Positions 32,744 through 41,048 are shown, counted from the first letter of the stretch. The stretch: DNA of 64,000 bases from Nonomuraea fuscirosea (GCF_003001935.1 NZ_PVNG01000003.1:310001-374000); one strand, 5' to 3'. The notes: a model not told the origin generated them from the letters alone. A program made the numbers and translations.

Positions 32744-33550
32744 CTACGCGGTGAAACGCGCGGCGTGTTCGGCGGCCCACTGGGCGAACGTGCGGGCCGG
32801 CCGGCCGGTCACCCGTTCGACGGTGTCCACGACGGTCTTGGACTCCTCGCTGGCGGCGGCGTGCCAGCCGATCACGTACTCGGCGTCCGCCCGCGACACG
32901 CCGCCGGCCACCAGCCGGTTCACCGCCCGCTCGGGCGTGATGGGCACGAACGCCAGGTCGCGGCCGATCGCCCGCCCCAGGATCGCGACCCGTTCGCTCG
33001 TGCTCAACGCCTCGGGGCCGGTGAGGTTGTAGGCGCGGCCCGCGTGGCCGTCGTCGAGCAGCGCGACGGCCGCCACCGCGCCGATGTCGGCCTCGTGGAC
33101 GAGCGCGCCGGGATGGTCGTACGGCTCGCGGACGACCCCCTCGGCGCGGATCGAGTCGGCCCAGGTCAGGGCGTTCGACATGAACTCCTGTGGTTCGAGG
33201 CGGGTCCATCGCACGCCCGACTCGGCCACGGCCTGCTCGGCGGGGCCCACGTAACCGCCCCACACCACGGTGATCCGGTCCACGCCCGCGTCGACCGCCC
33301 GCCGGACCAGCTCGGGCGCGGCCTCGGCGAGGCCCGCCGTCACCGTGACGTGCAACCGGCTGACGCCGTCGAGGGCGGCGCCCAGCTCCGCCGGCGCGGT
33401 GTGCGTGCCGGCGACGACCTCCACCCCGTCGGGGAAGCTCGCCCTGGCCGGATCGCGGGTCAGCGCCCGTACATGCTCTCCCCGGCGGACCAGCTCCGCC
33501 ACGACGTGCCTGCCGGTGTTCCCCGTGGCACCCGTCACCAGTGTCGTCAT
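32744..33550 (-). CDS. NAD(P)H-binding protein, NmrA/atypical short-chain dehydrogenase family
   Basis: The 268-residue protein starts with the Rossmann loop TLVTGATGNTGRHVVAELVRRG of the NmrA-like atypical SDR group and lacks the usual YxxxK active site. Relatives are quinone reductases or NADP sensors. AAGGAG lies seven bases before the ATG. Its promoter has a MerR/SoxR-like layout, which would fit a role in redox stress. It is divergent from the VOC-family gene. Confidence 0.87.
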   Translation of the reverse strand: MTTLVTGATGNTGRHVVAELVRRGEHVRALTRDPARASFPDGVEVVAGTHTAPAELGAALDGVSRLHVTVTAGLAEAAPELVRRAVDAGVDRITVVWGGYVGPAEQAVAESGVRWTRLEPQEFMSNALTWADSIRAEGVVREPYDHPGALVHEADIGAVAAVALLDDGHAGRAYNLTGPEALSTSERVAILGRAIGRDLAFVPITPERAVNRLVAGGVSRADAEYVIGWHAAASEESKTVVDTVERVTGRPARTFAQWAAEHAARFTA

Positions 33551-33576
33551 CGTCCTGCTCCTTTCGTCACCAGCGA

Positions 33577-33607
33577 CGTTAGGAACTCAACTGAACTTGA
33601 GGTCAAG
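33577..33607 (-). promoter_or_regulatory. SoxR/MerR-type promoter of the NmrA-like gene
   Basis: On the minus strand -35 TTGACC (33607-33602) and -10 TAACGT (33582-33577) are separated by 19 bases. The imperfect inverted repeat ACCTCAAGTT-CAG-TTGAGTT lies between them. The half-site CCTCAA...TTGAG resembles SoxR boxes. Confidence 0.6.
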
Positions 33608-33642
33608 CGCGGCGGGTTCCCAGGGCGCGGGACAATCGGGGC

Positions 33643-34059
33643 ATGACCGGAGAGACCGCTGTCGGTGCGCTGCACCATGTCGAGATCTGGGTGCCCGACC
33701 TGCCCCGGGCCGTCGCCGCCTGGGGGTGGCTGCTGGAGGAGCTCGGCTATGAGCCGTACCAGGAGTGGGCGGCCGGTCGCAGCTGGCGGCTCGGGGCGAC
33801 GTACCTGGTGTTCGAGCAGTCGCCCGCGCTCAGCGCCGGGCGGCACGACCGCCTCCGCCCCGGGCTGAACCATCTCGCCTTCCACGCCGGCGACCGCGCC
33901 CGGGTGGACGCGCTGGCGGAGCGCGCGACGGCGTACGGCTGGACGTTGCTGTTCCCCGACCGCCACCCGCACGCCGGCGGGACGGAACACTATGCCGCCT
34001 ACCTGGAGAACACGGACGGCTTCGAGATGGAGCTGGTCGCGGGAGCGGTCACGACGTGA
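33643..34059 (+). CDS. VOC-family (glyoxalase/bleomycin-resistance-like) protein
   Basis: The 138-residue protein has the VOC pattern: it begins LHHVEIWVPDLPRAVAAWGWLLEELGY with the first metal histidine. A central LNHLAFHAGDRARVDALAERA follows, and EHYAAYLENTDGFEMELVA at the end supplies the last glutamate. The family includes glyoxalase I and dioxygenases; its substrate is unknown. It is divergent from the NmrA-like gene. Confidence 0.85.
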   Translation: MTGETAVGALHHVEIWVPDLPRAVAAWGWLLEELGYEPYQEWAAGRSWRLGATYLVFEQSPALSAGRHDRLRPGLNHLAFHAGDRARVDALAERATAYGWTLLFPDRHPHAGGTEHYAAYLENTDGFEMELVAGAVTT

Positions 34060-34148
34060 AGTGAGCGTGGGCGGCCGTCAGCAGGGCCGGGCAGGGCGGC
34101 GGAAAAGCACGCGCTTGTTCGATGGCCGAGGACCATAATGAGGCAGTT

Positions 34149-37100
34149 ATGCGGCCCGATCACCTTTCCCCGGACGAACTGCTCAACGAGGTCGAACCCC
34201 TGTCCCACGGACAGCGGTGCCACCGCCTGGCCGAGCGCGGCAAGGAGCTGGCGGGCCGGCCGGACGCGCTCCAGGCCCTGATCACGGCCCTGGCGGAGCG
34301 CGGCCCGTACGAACGGCTGCTCGCGGCGCAGCTGGCCGTCATGACCGGGCACCTTCCGCACCTCACCCGCGCCACCGCCGACCCGGATGCTGACATATCC
34401 CGGTACGCGATCGGCCACGCCGTCAGGCTGGGCATCCCCGACGACGCCGTCATGGAGATCGTCCGCGACGCCCCCGCCGTCCATCGCGCGGCCGCCTACC
34501 GGGCCGTCCGGCGCGACCGCAGGAGCGACCTGGCCGAGCGGCTGGTCGACGAGGTACGCGGGCGCTGGGGCGACCGCGAGGCCGCGGGCCTGCTGGTGGT
34601 CTGCTCCGCCGAGGCGGTCGCGGCCAGGCTCGGCGACCTGGCGCACGCGGTGCCCAACTGGGGCGCCCTGGCCAGGCGGCATCCGCACGCGGTGCTCGAC
34701 CACGCCGAGTCGGTGCTGGCCGAGCTGCCCCGCCCCCTGCGCGAGGCGTGGTGGACGGCGACGGCCGCGGGCATCGAGGTGGCCGCCACGCACGCACCCG
34801 AGCGGGTGATCGACCTGCTGGAGCGCTACCCGGCCAACCGGAGCTGGCACTGCGCGGGCCGGCTGCTGGACGCCGACCCCGTCCGTACGCTGGCCCTCTA
34901 CCTAGGCGCCGGGCAGCGCCACCAGCTCACCCGGCTGCTGCGGCGCAGGGCGGTACGCCGGCGGCTGGCCTCGCTTCCCGACGACCGGCTGGCCGGGGTG
35001 GGGCGGGCGGTGCGCGACGTCGAGGAGTCGCTGATCGACCTGCTGCGTTCGGTGCCGCCCGCGCGCAGGGACGCGCTGTTCACCGAGGTGATGGCGGACG
35101 TCGACCAGTCGCAGGCGACCTACTCGCCGTACCTGCTGAGCGTCCTGCCGCTGCGCCGCCGGGTCGCGGAGGCGCGACGCATGCTGGCGCTGCGCTCCGT
35201 CGCCGAGGACCCGCGGCAGACCCGGTGGATCACCGCCTTCCTCCCGTACGACGAGGCCGAGCCCGTGCTGCGGGCCGTCACCCGCCGCTCCGACGCGCTC
35301 GACCGCGCCGACGGCTACCGGAGCCTGATCGCCTGCGCGGGGCGCGCCCGCGACCCCGAAGTCGTCAGCCGGATGCTGGCCGCGCTCGGACGGCTGCGCA
35401 ACGAGCAGGACCCGGTACGCCAGGCCGCCGTCCAGGCGCTGACCGGCATCCCGCCGCGGCTGTGGACGGCCGGGCACGTGCCCGTGCTGGACCGGTTCGT
35501 GGAGGACGCGGTCAACGCCCGCGACTGCTCCTACCAGACCCGGCGCGACCTCTCCCGCCTGGCGGCCGCGATCTTCGAGGAGGGCGCGCGGCAGGACGAG
35601 CCCGCCCTGCTGGAGTACGGGCTGCGGGTCCTCGAACGGCTGGCCGGCTCCGTGGGCACGGTCTCGGTGCACCGGCTGTCGCGGGTGCTCAGGCGGGGCC
35701 AGGAGGCCGAGCTGGTACGCCGGCTCGCCCCCTACCTGGAGGCGGAGGCCCGCCACGACCGGCACCAGCTGGCCTTCCTGCTCGCCGAGGCCCTCGACCG
35801 GCGCGGCCACGACCTGCCCGAGCTGCAGCGGGCGCTGGAACGCGCGCTGACGGCCACCGGCGAGTCCGACGCGATCAGGGCCGTCGACTTCTGGCTGGCG
35901 CCGCCGCGCACCAGGGGTGAGCGGGTCGAGGCGCTGCTGGCGGCCGATCCCTCCGTGGTGATGCTCGGCTCCGTGTTCAACGAGCTGGCGGCGCGGCGTA
36001 CGGACCTGCTGGAGTACTTCCTGGGCCGGCGGGCCCGCAAGGGGCGCTTCGCCCAGAGCGGGGTGCGGCGGGTCCGGTACGTTTCGCGCCAGCTCGTCCG
36101 GCGGTGGACGGGGCGGCAGCGGGAGGCGTACGCGGAACTGCTGGAACGCGTCGTGTGGAACACGTCGCTGCCCCTGCACGAACGGGCGCAGGCGGTGCGG
36201 ATGCTGGGCGAGGTCCCGGCGATCGAGGCCGGCCGGCTGCGGCACCTGGAGTCGGAGGTGCTGCTGCGGCGGGCGATGCTGACGACGCTGCCCTGGACGG
36301 CGCGCCCGCAGGAGGTGCTGGCCGAGCTGCTGTCGTACGCGGGCTCGGACGACGCCCATGTGGCCGTGTCGGCGGCGGCGCGGGCGGCGCGGTTCGTCCG
36401 GCCGGCCGAGCTGCCGGCGGCGCTGGAGCCGGTCCTGGCCGAGGGCAAGATCACCGCCCGCAAGGAGGCGGTACGGCTGCTGGCCGGGCACCACGCGCCC
36501 GGGGCGATGGCGCGGTTGCGGGGCCTGTGGGAGGCCGAGGGGCAGCACAAGGACGTGCGGGTGGCGATCGTCTCGGCGGTCCTCGGCCTGCTCGACGAAC
36601 CGGGCGCATGGGACCTCCTCACGGAGGCGGTCGCCATGGCGCGGGGCGATGGGGCCGGGGATGCGGTGGCCGACCTGGTGGCTCCCGTGCTCGGTGCGCA
36701 GCCGCTGGACGTGCCGAGCCGGTGGCGGGCCGCGTTCGGGGAGCTGATCATCGCCGCCACGCTCGCGGAGGAGCGGACGGTCCGGCTGACCGCCGTCGCG
36801 GCGCTGCCGCGCTGGATCGCCCACGCGCCGGGGGCCATGGAGCGGCTGGCCGAGGTCGCCCGCGATCTCGACGACGCCGCGAGCTGGCGGGCCGCCGTAC
36901 GCGGGCTGGTCACGGGCGCGTGCTCGGGGTACGAGCCCGAGGTGCTGCGGCGGACGGTACGCGCGCTCGCCGCCGCCGCGGCCGAACCCGACGCGGGGGC
37001 CGCCCGCGACCGTCCGGCCGCCCAGCGGCTGGCGGACGTCGTCGAGGTCCTGCGCCGATGGCACCGGGCGGAGGGTGAGCCGATCGTGCCCGACCTGCCC

Positions 37101-37460
37101 GACGACCTCCCGCCGGACCTGGCGGCCGAGCTCCTGGCCGGCACCCTCGACTGGGACGCTCCGCGACCGGCGCTGGAGCGGCTGGTGGCGACGGTTCCCG
37201 GGGTGCTGTCCGCCGTCGAGACCGGCGAATTCCTGGCCGAGTCGGCCGAGGACGTGCCGATGGAGCGGGTGCTGCCGCAGGCGGAGTGGCTGGCCGGGCA
37301 GGGGGAGAAGGGCGCGCTGCTGGCCACGGCGCTGGCCGCGTCGTGCGGGCCCCGTTCGGGCTGGGCGGCGCCGTGGCGGGAGCTGGTGCGACGGGTACGC
37401 GCGTCCAGCCACCCCGAAGCCGCCCACCAGGCCCTCCGCGTCACGACGGCCGACGAGTGA
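34149..37460 (+). CDS. Very large alpha-helical-repeat protein (1103 aa), unknown function
   Basis: The protein is helical over its entire length, with HEAT/ARM-like repeats of 30-40 residues (for example ALEPVLAEGKITARKEAVRLLAGHHAPGAMARLRGLWEAEG). No enzyme motif, membrane helix or signal peptide is seen. It is rich in Arg, Ala and Leu. ATG 34149 has GAGG five bases upstream; an ATG at 34122 adds nine residues. Scaffold or protein-binding role is likely from the fold type, but I recognise no family. No operon partner is evident. Confidence 0.75.
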   Translation: MRPDHLSPDELLNEVEPLSHGQRCHRLAERGKELAGRPDALQALITALAERGPYERLLAAQLAVMTGHLPHLTRATADPDADISRYAIGHAVRLGIPDDAVMEIVRDAPAVHRAAAYRAVRRDRRSDLAERLVDEVRGRWGDREAAGLLVVCSAEAVAARLGDLAHAVPNWGALARRHPHAVLDHAESVLAELPRPLREAWWTATAAGIEVAATHAPERVIDLLERYPANRSWHCAGRLLDADPVRTLALYLGAGQRHQLTRLLRRRAVRRRLASLPDDRLAGVGRAVRDVEESLIDLLRSVPPARRDALFTEVMADVDQSQATYSPYLLSVLPLRRRVAEARRMLALRSVAEDPRQTRWITAFLPYDEAEPVLRAVTRRSDALDRADGYRSLIACAGRARDPEVVSRMLAALGRLRNEQDPVRQAAVQALTGIPPRLWTAGHVPVLDRFVEDAVNARDCSYQTRRDLSRLAAAIFEEGARQDEPALLEYGLRVLERLAGSVGTVSVHRLSRVLRRGQEAELVRRLAPYLEAEARHDRHQLAFLLAEALDRRGHDLPELQRALERALTATGESDAIRAVDFWLAPPRTRGERVEALLAADPSVVMLGSVFNELAARRTDLLEYFLGRRARKGRFAQSGVRRVRYVSRQLVRRWTGRQREAYAELLERVVWNTSLPLHERAQAVRMLGEVPAIEAGRLRHLESEVLLRRAMLTTLPWTARPQEVLAELLSYAGSDDAHVAVSAAARAARFVRPAELPAALEPVLAEGKITARKEAVRLLAGHHAPGAMARLRGLWEAEGQHKDVRVAIVSAVLGLLDEPGAWDLLTEAVAMARGDGAGDAVADLVAPVLGAQPLDVPSRWRAAFGELIIAATLAEERTVRLTAVAALPRWIAHAPGAMERLAEVARDLDDAASWRAAVRGLVTGACSGYEPEVLRRTVRALAAAAAEPDAGAARDRPAAQRLADVVEVLRRWHRAEGEPIVPDLPDDLPPDLAAELLAGTLDWDAPRPALERLVATVPGVLSAVETGEFLAESAEDVPMERVLPQAEWLAGQGEKGALLATALAASCGPRSGWAAPWRELVRRVRASSHPEAAHQALRVTTADE

Positions 37461-37517
37461 TCGCCCTGCTGTCCTTCACGCCCCGCTCGTCAGGGTGACC
37501 GCCCGCAGAGGGGCCGG

Positions 37518-37706
37518 TCAGACGTCGGTGTGGGCGTAGTCGCACTCGTCGAACTGCGGCGTCCGCACGACCGTGGAGTCCGTCTCCGTGCCGCCGCCCA
37601 CCTGCTCGGCCTGGGCGGCCGGCGCGGAGGTCAGGACGAGGGTGGCCAGGATGACCGCGGTGGACGCGGCCACGCGGCGGACAGGGCCGCGCTGGTGAGC
37701 CTTCAT
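37518..37706 (-). CDS. Small secreted protein (62 aa)
   Basis: A 62-residue precursor with a signal peptide: charged start MKAHQRGPVRRVAAS, hydrophobic AVILATLVLTS, and cleavage after APAAQA. That leaves a mature acidic peptide of about 29 residues with one cysteine, ending DECDYAHTDV. GGAGG lies four bases before the ATG. I recognise no family. It is divergent from the next secreted-protein gene, with a 188-base spacer, so the two may be coregulated. Confidence 0.65.
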   Translation of the reverse strand: MKAHQRGPVRRVAASTAVILATLVLTSAPAAQAEQVGGGTETDSTVVRTPQFDECDYAHTDV

Positions 37707-37894
37707 GGGTCCTCCATGAGGAACGCTCGACTGGCCCCATCGTGGGCGCTGCGGCGACGGATGTCCAGGCCGAACCTCGTTCCCGTCGCCGGACGCGGCC
37801 TGGGCGGCGCGGAGCGGGTCGGCGAGGGGTTGACGATGGCTGTTAGGGTCGGTCCTCATCACTGACCGAGTCAAGAATTCGTCATGGGAGGGTC

Positions 37895-38719
37895 ATGAGG
37901 ACCTTTAAAAAAATCGCGATCATCACCTCCGTGCTCGCCGGAGCGGCGGCGACCGCCGGGACGGCGGCGCCGGCCGCCGTCGCGCAGGCCGCGCCCGCCT
38001 GGGCCGCCTACCACGGGCTCAGCGCCGGTCAGAGCGTGAGCCGGGTGACGCAGCTCAAGAACCAGGGCTACCGGCCGATCACGGTAAACGTTTCGGACGG
38101 GGAGCGGTACGCCGCCGTCTGGCTCAAGGGCGGGGCGCCCAACGACTGGGGCATCTGGCAGGGCATGTCGGCCAGTGGGTTCAAGAAGCGCTTCGCCGCC
38201 GCGGTCAAGGAGGGTGCGCAGCCGACCAGCGTCTCCGCCACCGGGCCCGCCGACTCGCCGGTGTTCGCCGCCATCTTCGAGCGGAAGAAGGGCGCGTTCG
38301 TCTCCAAGTTCGGGCTGACGCCCGCCCAGTTCGGCGCCGAGAACAAGCGGGCCGCCGCCAACGGCCTGGCGCTCAGCTCGGTGGACGCCTACGGCACCCC
38401 CGGCGACATCCGCTACGTCGGAGTCTGGAGCGCCGACTCGGGCGGCGCCTGGTACTACACGTACGGCAAGAGCAGGCAGCAGCACCAGGCCGAGTACAAC
38501 GCCAAGCGGCAGAAGGGCTTTCGGCCGGTCAAGGTGGCCGTGGCGCCCGACGGCACCTACAGCGCGGTGTGGCGCAAGGACGGGCTGAGGTCCTGGGCCC
38601 ACTTCGTGGACATGAACGCCGCCGGCTACCAGAAGCGGGTCGACGACCTCAAGGCCAAGGGCCTTCACCCCGTGCAGGTCAACGCCGAGAACGGCAAGTA
38701 CACCGCCGTCTGGCAATGA
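37895..38719 (+). CDS. Secreted protein of bacterial tandem-repeat (BTR) domains
   Basis: The 274-residue protein has a signal peptide (about 1-33) and then four repeats of about 50 residues with a recurring GYRP.V..AVW pattern. Examples are GYRPITVNVSDGERYAAVWL, GFRPVKVAVAPDGTYSAVWR and GLHPVQVNAENGKYTAVW at the very end. The repeats match the PF17660-type structural repeat found in bacterial secreted proteins and in fungal polyglycine hydrolases. No protease domain is present, so a binding role is likely. GGGAGG precedes the ATG. The A7 run in the sixth to eighth codons is unusual for this DNA. Confidence 0.82.
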   Translation: MRTFKKIAIITSVLAGAAATAGTAAPAAVAQAAPAWAAYHGLSAGQSVSRVTQLKNQGYRPITVNVSDGERYAAVWLKGGAPNDWGIWQGMSASGFKKRFAAAVKEGAQPTSVSATGPADSPVFAAIFERKKGAFVSKFGLTPAQFGAENKRAAANGLALSSVDAYGTPGDIRYVGVWSADSGGAWYYTYGKSRQQHQAEYNAKRQKGFRPVKVAVAPDGTYSAVWRKDGLRSWAHFVDMNAAGYQKRVDDLKAKGLHPVQVNAENGKYTAVWQ

Positions 38720-38722
38720 CGC

Positions 38723-38810
38723 GCTCCCCAGCCTGGGCGCTGGGGATTCAGCCTGTGCCGCGTGTGCGGCACTTCTGATGGCTTCCTGTTTCTCTGGGTC
38801 CTGCCCTCCG
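38723..38810 (-). ncRNA. Probable omega RNA (TnpB guide RNA) at the tnpB 3' end
   Basis: TnpB uses an RNA from the 3' end of its gene plus the element right end. After the tnpB stop come two hairpins on the minus strand: GTGCCGC-loop-GCGGCAC (38772-38755) and CCCCAGC-loop-GCTGGGG (38745-38726). The boundaries are inferred from the family. The guide would be the sequence beyond 38723, which is the end of the BTR gene. Confidence 0.5.
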
Positions 38811-39965
38811 CTAGGCGGCGGGTCTCACGGTTTTTCCGCAGGCGTTCAGCCTCTCCGCCCGTCCGGCGGCGAGGCTGTTGATCGCCGCGTTGACGTCTCT
38901 GTCGTGGACCGCCCCGCATGGGCAGGTCCACGACCGGATGTTCAACGGCATCTCGTCTTGCAAGGCTCCGCACGTCGAGCACAGCTTGCTCGACGGGAAC
39001 CAGCGGTCGATCCTGGCGAAGGTGCGGCCGTACCGCTTCGCCTTGTACTCCAGCATGTTCACGAACCGGGACCAGCCCGCATCGTGCACCGACTTGGCCA
39101 GCTTCGTGCGCGCCATACCCTTCACGGCAAGGTCCTCCACATACACCGCTTGGTTGTCGCGGATGATCTGGGTGGAGAGCTTGTGCGCGAAGTCCCGGCG
39201 CGTGTCGGCCACCTGGGCGTGAGCCTTGGCGACCTTGGCCTTGGCCTTGGCCCGGTTCACAGAGCCCTTCTCTTTTCTGCTCAGCGCTTGCTGCGCCTTG
39301 CGAAGCTTCTTCGCCGCGCGCCGCAGGATGCGCGGGTTGGCGATCTTGCGGCCGTCCGACAAGACCGCGAAACGCGTGAGACCCAGGTCGATGCCCACCT
39401 CGGGCGCCACTTCGGGCAGCGACCTGTCGGCCGTCTCCACCACGAATGAGGCGAAGTACCGCCCGGCCGCGTCCTTGATCACCGTCACTGATGACGGCTC
39501 GGCGGGCAGGTCCCGGGACCAGCGAACCGGCACGTCGCCGATCTTCGGCAGGCGCAGCTTTCCGCCAGGGGTGATCGCGAACCGGGCATTCTTGGTGAAC
39601 CGGACCGCTTGCCGGTTGTCCTTGCGCGACCGGAACCGGGGCGGCGCGATCTTCGGGCCCTTCCGCTTCCGGGTGATCGAGGCGAAGAAGTGGCGATAGG
39701 CGAGGTTCAGGTCGGCGAGCGCCTGCTGCAGCACCACGGCGGACACCTCGCCCAGCCATGCCCGTTCCGGCGTCTTCTTCGCCTGCGTGATCACCTGCTT
39801 GGACAGGTCCCCGTCCGAGATGTACGGCTGCCCGTTCTCGCGGGCCTCCCGCCGCATGCGCAGCCCGTCGTTGAACACCGTCCGCGCACACCCGAACGCC
39901 CTGGCCAGCGCTTGACGCTGACCAGCGGTCGGGTAGAGGCGAACGTTGTATCGGAGCTGCACCAT
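38811..39965 (-). CDS. tnpB: RNA-guided endonuclease TnpB
   Basis: The 384-residue protein is a full-length TnpB with an N-terminal helical region and a RuvC-like nuclease. Its three acidic residues are Asp in EVGIDLGLT, Glu in AVYVEDLAVKG and Asp in HDRDVNAAIN. Between the last two is a zinc finger with CSTC and CPCG. All key residues are intact, so it may cleave DNA with an omega RNA. The GTG at 39962 is six bases after the -10 TAAGAT and may be the true leaderless start, instead of the ATG at 39965. It is divergent from an RHH gene. Confidence 0.93.
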   Translation of the reverse strand: MVQLRYNVRLYPTAGQRQALARAFGCARTVFNDGLRMRREARENGQPYISDGDLSKQVITQAKKTPERAWLGEVSAVVLQQALADLNLAYRHFFASITRKRKGPKIAPPRFRSRKDNRQAVRFTKNARFAITPGGKLRLPKIGDVPVRWSRDLPAEPSSVTVIKDAAGRYFASFVVETADRSLPEVAPEVGIDLGLTRFAVLSDGRKIANPRILRRAAKKLRKAQQALSRKEKGSVNRAKAKAKVAKAHAQVADTRRDFAHKLSTQIIRDNQAVYVEDLAVKGMARTKLAKSVHDAGWSRFVNMLEYKAKRYGRTFARIDRWFPSSKLCSTCGALQDEMPLNIRSWTCPCGAVHDRDVNAAINSLAAGRAERLNACGKTVRPAA

Positions 39966-39968
39966 CCG

Positions 39969-40001
39969 ATCTTACCGCCGATGACACTACAGTGGTGTCA
40001 T
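39969..40001. promoter_or_regulatory. Divergent leaderless promoters with a palindrome between tnpB and the RHH gene
   Basis: ATGACAC (39981-39987) is mirrored by GTGTCAT (39995-40001). TACAGT (39988-39993) within it is six bases before the RHH ATG; on the minus strand TAAGAT (39974-39969) is six bases before the tnpB GTG at 39962. A protein on the palindrome would affect both promoters. Confidence 0.55.
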
Positions 40002-40149
40002 GATCCGGATTACCCTCAGACTCCCCGACGACGTACACGCCCAGCTGCTCACCCAGGCCGAAACCGATCGCCGATCCCTCAACTCCGAGATCGTGCACCT
40101 GATCGAGGTGGCACTCAACGCCGAAAGCGGAGACGACGAATCGCCTTGA
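40000..40149 (+). CDS. Arc/MetJ-type ribbon-helix-helix protein (49 aa)
   Basis: A 49-residue protein, MIRITLRLPDDVHAQLLTQA then ETDRRSLNSEIVHLIEVAL, with the RHH pattern: a short N-terminal strand (IRITLRL), helix, turn and helix. It is a DNA-binding dimer of Arc/CopG type. Its ATG is six bases after TACAGT, so it is probably leaderless. The palindrome ATGACAC...GTGTCAT overlaps this promoter and its own start, and faces tnpB, so autorepression and repression of tnpB is likely. No toxin gene lies beside it, so antitoxin function is less likely. Confidence 0.75.
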   Translation: MIRITLRLPDDVHAQLLTQAETDRRSLNSEIVHLIEVALNAESGDDESP

Positions 40150-40161
40150 CGGCGATTCGTC
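40135..40161 (+). terminator. Hairpin over the RHH stop codon
   Basis: GACGAATCGCC (40135-40145) pairs perfectly with GGCGATTCGTC (40151-40161) around TTGAC. The RHH stop codon lies in the loop. It fits a terminator of the short RHH transcript, without a T run. Confidence 0.6.
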
Positions 40162-40265
40162 TACCCCTGCTCCGCTGCGCGGGAGAGTCGGCTCCACCCC
40201 CGCACTGAAGGGCGGAGCACTGCCGACGCCTTGGTAGCGGGCCGGAGGACGCGCGGCCGCCGGGG

Positions 40266-40994
40266 TCAGTTCTGCAGGATCCGGACGTCGCCCGACGAGC
40301 TGCGCGCCACGATCTTGCCGTCGCTCTTGCCGTCGTGCTTCACCTCGGAACGTTCGCTGCCCTCCTTGCTGTCCGCCGTGACCGCGTAGGCCCCCGAGGG
40401 CACTCTCGCCGTCACCCTCCCGTCCGTGGACTCCAGGTCGAGCGTGGCGGGCCGGACGGTGAACGCCACGTCGATGGCTCCGTCGAAGGTACGGGCCCGT
40501 ACATAGGTGGACTTGAGGCCCTCGGCCGTGAGCGGGCCCTCGCTGCGCAGCCGCAGCCGCCCGGAGGCGCCCGTCACCTGGATGCGGTCCCTGCTGACCA
40601 CGTCCACGTCCTGGGTGAGGTCCTTCAGGATGACGCCGTCCGCGGCGTCCACCGACAGCTTCACGCCGGGCGGGACCTTGACGTGATAGCGGGCGCCGCA
40701 GTCGCCGAAGACCATGTTGCAGTCCGCGCTCAGGCGCAGGTCGCCGTCGCGCAGGGACCAGGCGGGGTCGGCCGTGGCCGCCTTGCCGCGCAGCCAGCGC
40801 TCCACCTGGACGGTGCCGCTCGTGCCCGGGAGCACGCGTACCCCGCCGAGGGAAGCGTCGATCTTCAGGTCGGTTCCGGTGAACGGGAACGACTGGGTGG
40901 CGTGGACCTCGTCCGCTTCGAGTTCCACGCCGCAAGCGCCGGTCGCCGCGACGAGTAACGCCGCGCACGCCGCAAATGCCGCGATCTGCCTCAT
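40266..40994 (-). CDS. Secreted or lipid-anchored DUF4097-like beta-helix protein
   Basis: The 242-residue protein starts MRQIAAFAACAALLVAATGAC, an N-terminal export signal ending in Cys. The bases of a lipobox are present but the -3 residue (Thr) is unusual, so lipid attachment is uncertain. The rest is a repeated-strand DUF4097-like region (DLKIDASLGGVRVLPGTSGTVQVE, LRLRSEGPLTAEGLKSTYVRARTFDGAIDVAF) forming a beta solenoid. The function of the family is unknown. It is downstream of the LLM oxidoreductase on the same strand, but a strong hairpin separates them. Confidence 0.75.
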   Translation of the reverse strand: MRQIAAFAACAALLVAATGACGVELEADEVHATQSFPFTGTDLKIDASLGGVRVLPGTSGTVQVERWLRGKAATADPAWSLRDGDLRLSADCNMVFGDCGARYHVKVPPGVKLSVDAADGVILKDLTQDVDVVSRDRIQVTGASGRLRLRSEGPLTAEGLKSTYVRARTFDGAIDVAFTVRPATLDLESTDGRVTARVPSGAYAVTADSKEGSERSEVKHDGKSDGKIVARSSSGDVRILQN

Positions 40995-41048
40995 GGTCAC
41001 GATCGTGGCCGAGCGCCGCTCGCGCCCCATCGGCCATCCGGCCGAACC

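Larger units (their letters stand above)
38723..40227 (-). mobile_element. TnpB element (IS200/IS605-like, no TnpA) with an RHH gene
   Basis: The right end (38723-38745 hairpin, CCCCAGC-CTGGGC-GCTGGGG) has the GAATCCCC...GGGGAG design seen at ends of TnpB elements. A complex inverted repeat at 40187-40227 (GTCGGC...GCCGAC enclosing GCTCC...GGAGC) is the probable left end. Inside are tnpB and a divergent RHH gene; no tnpA is present, so mobility would need a transposase in trans. The left boundary is uncertain. Confidence 0.5.

Noticed and set aside
34902..37427. 841-residue open frame on the minus strand across the helical-repeat gene
   Set aside because: It is the shadow of the real plus-strand gene in high-GC DNA; composition is Arg/Pro/Gly/His-rich without family similarity.
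38665..41037. Long minus-strand frame running across tnpB and the DUF4097-like gene
   Set aside because: It is in another frame than both real genes and has no domain; tnpB and the DUF4097-like gene explain the DNA.
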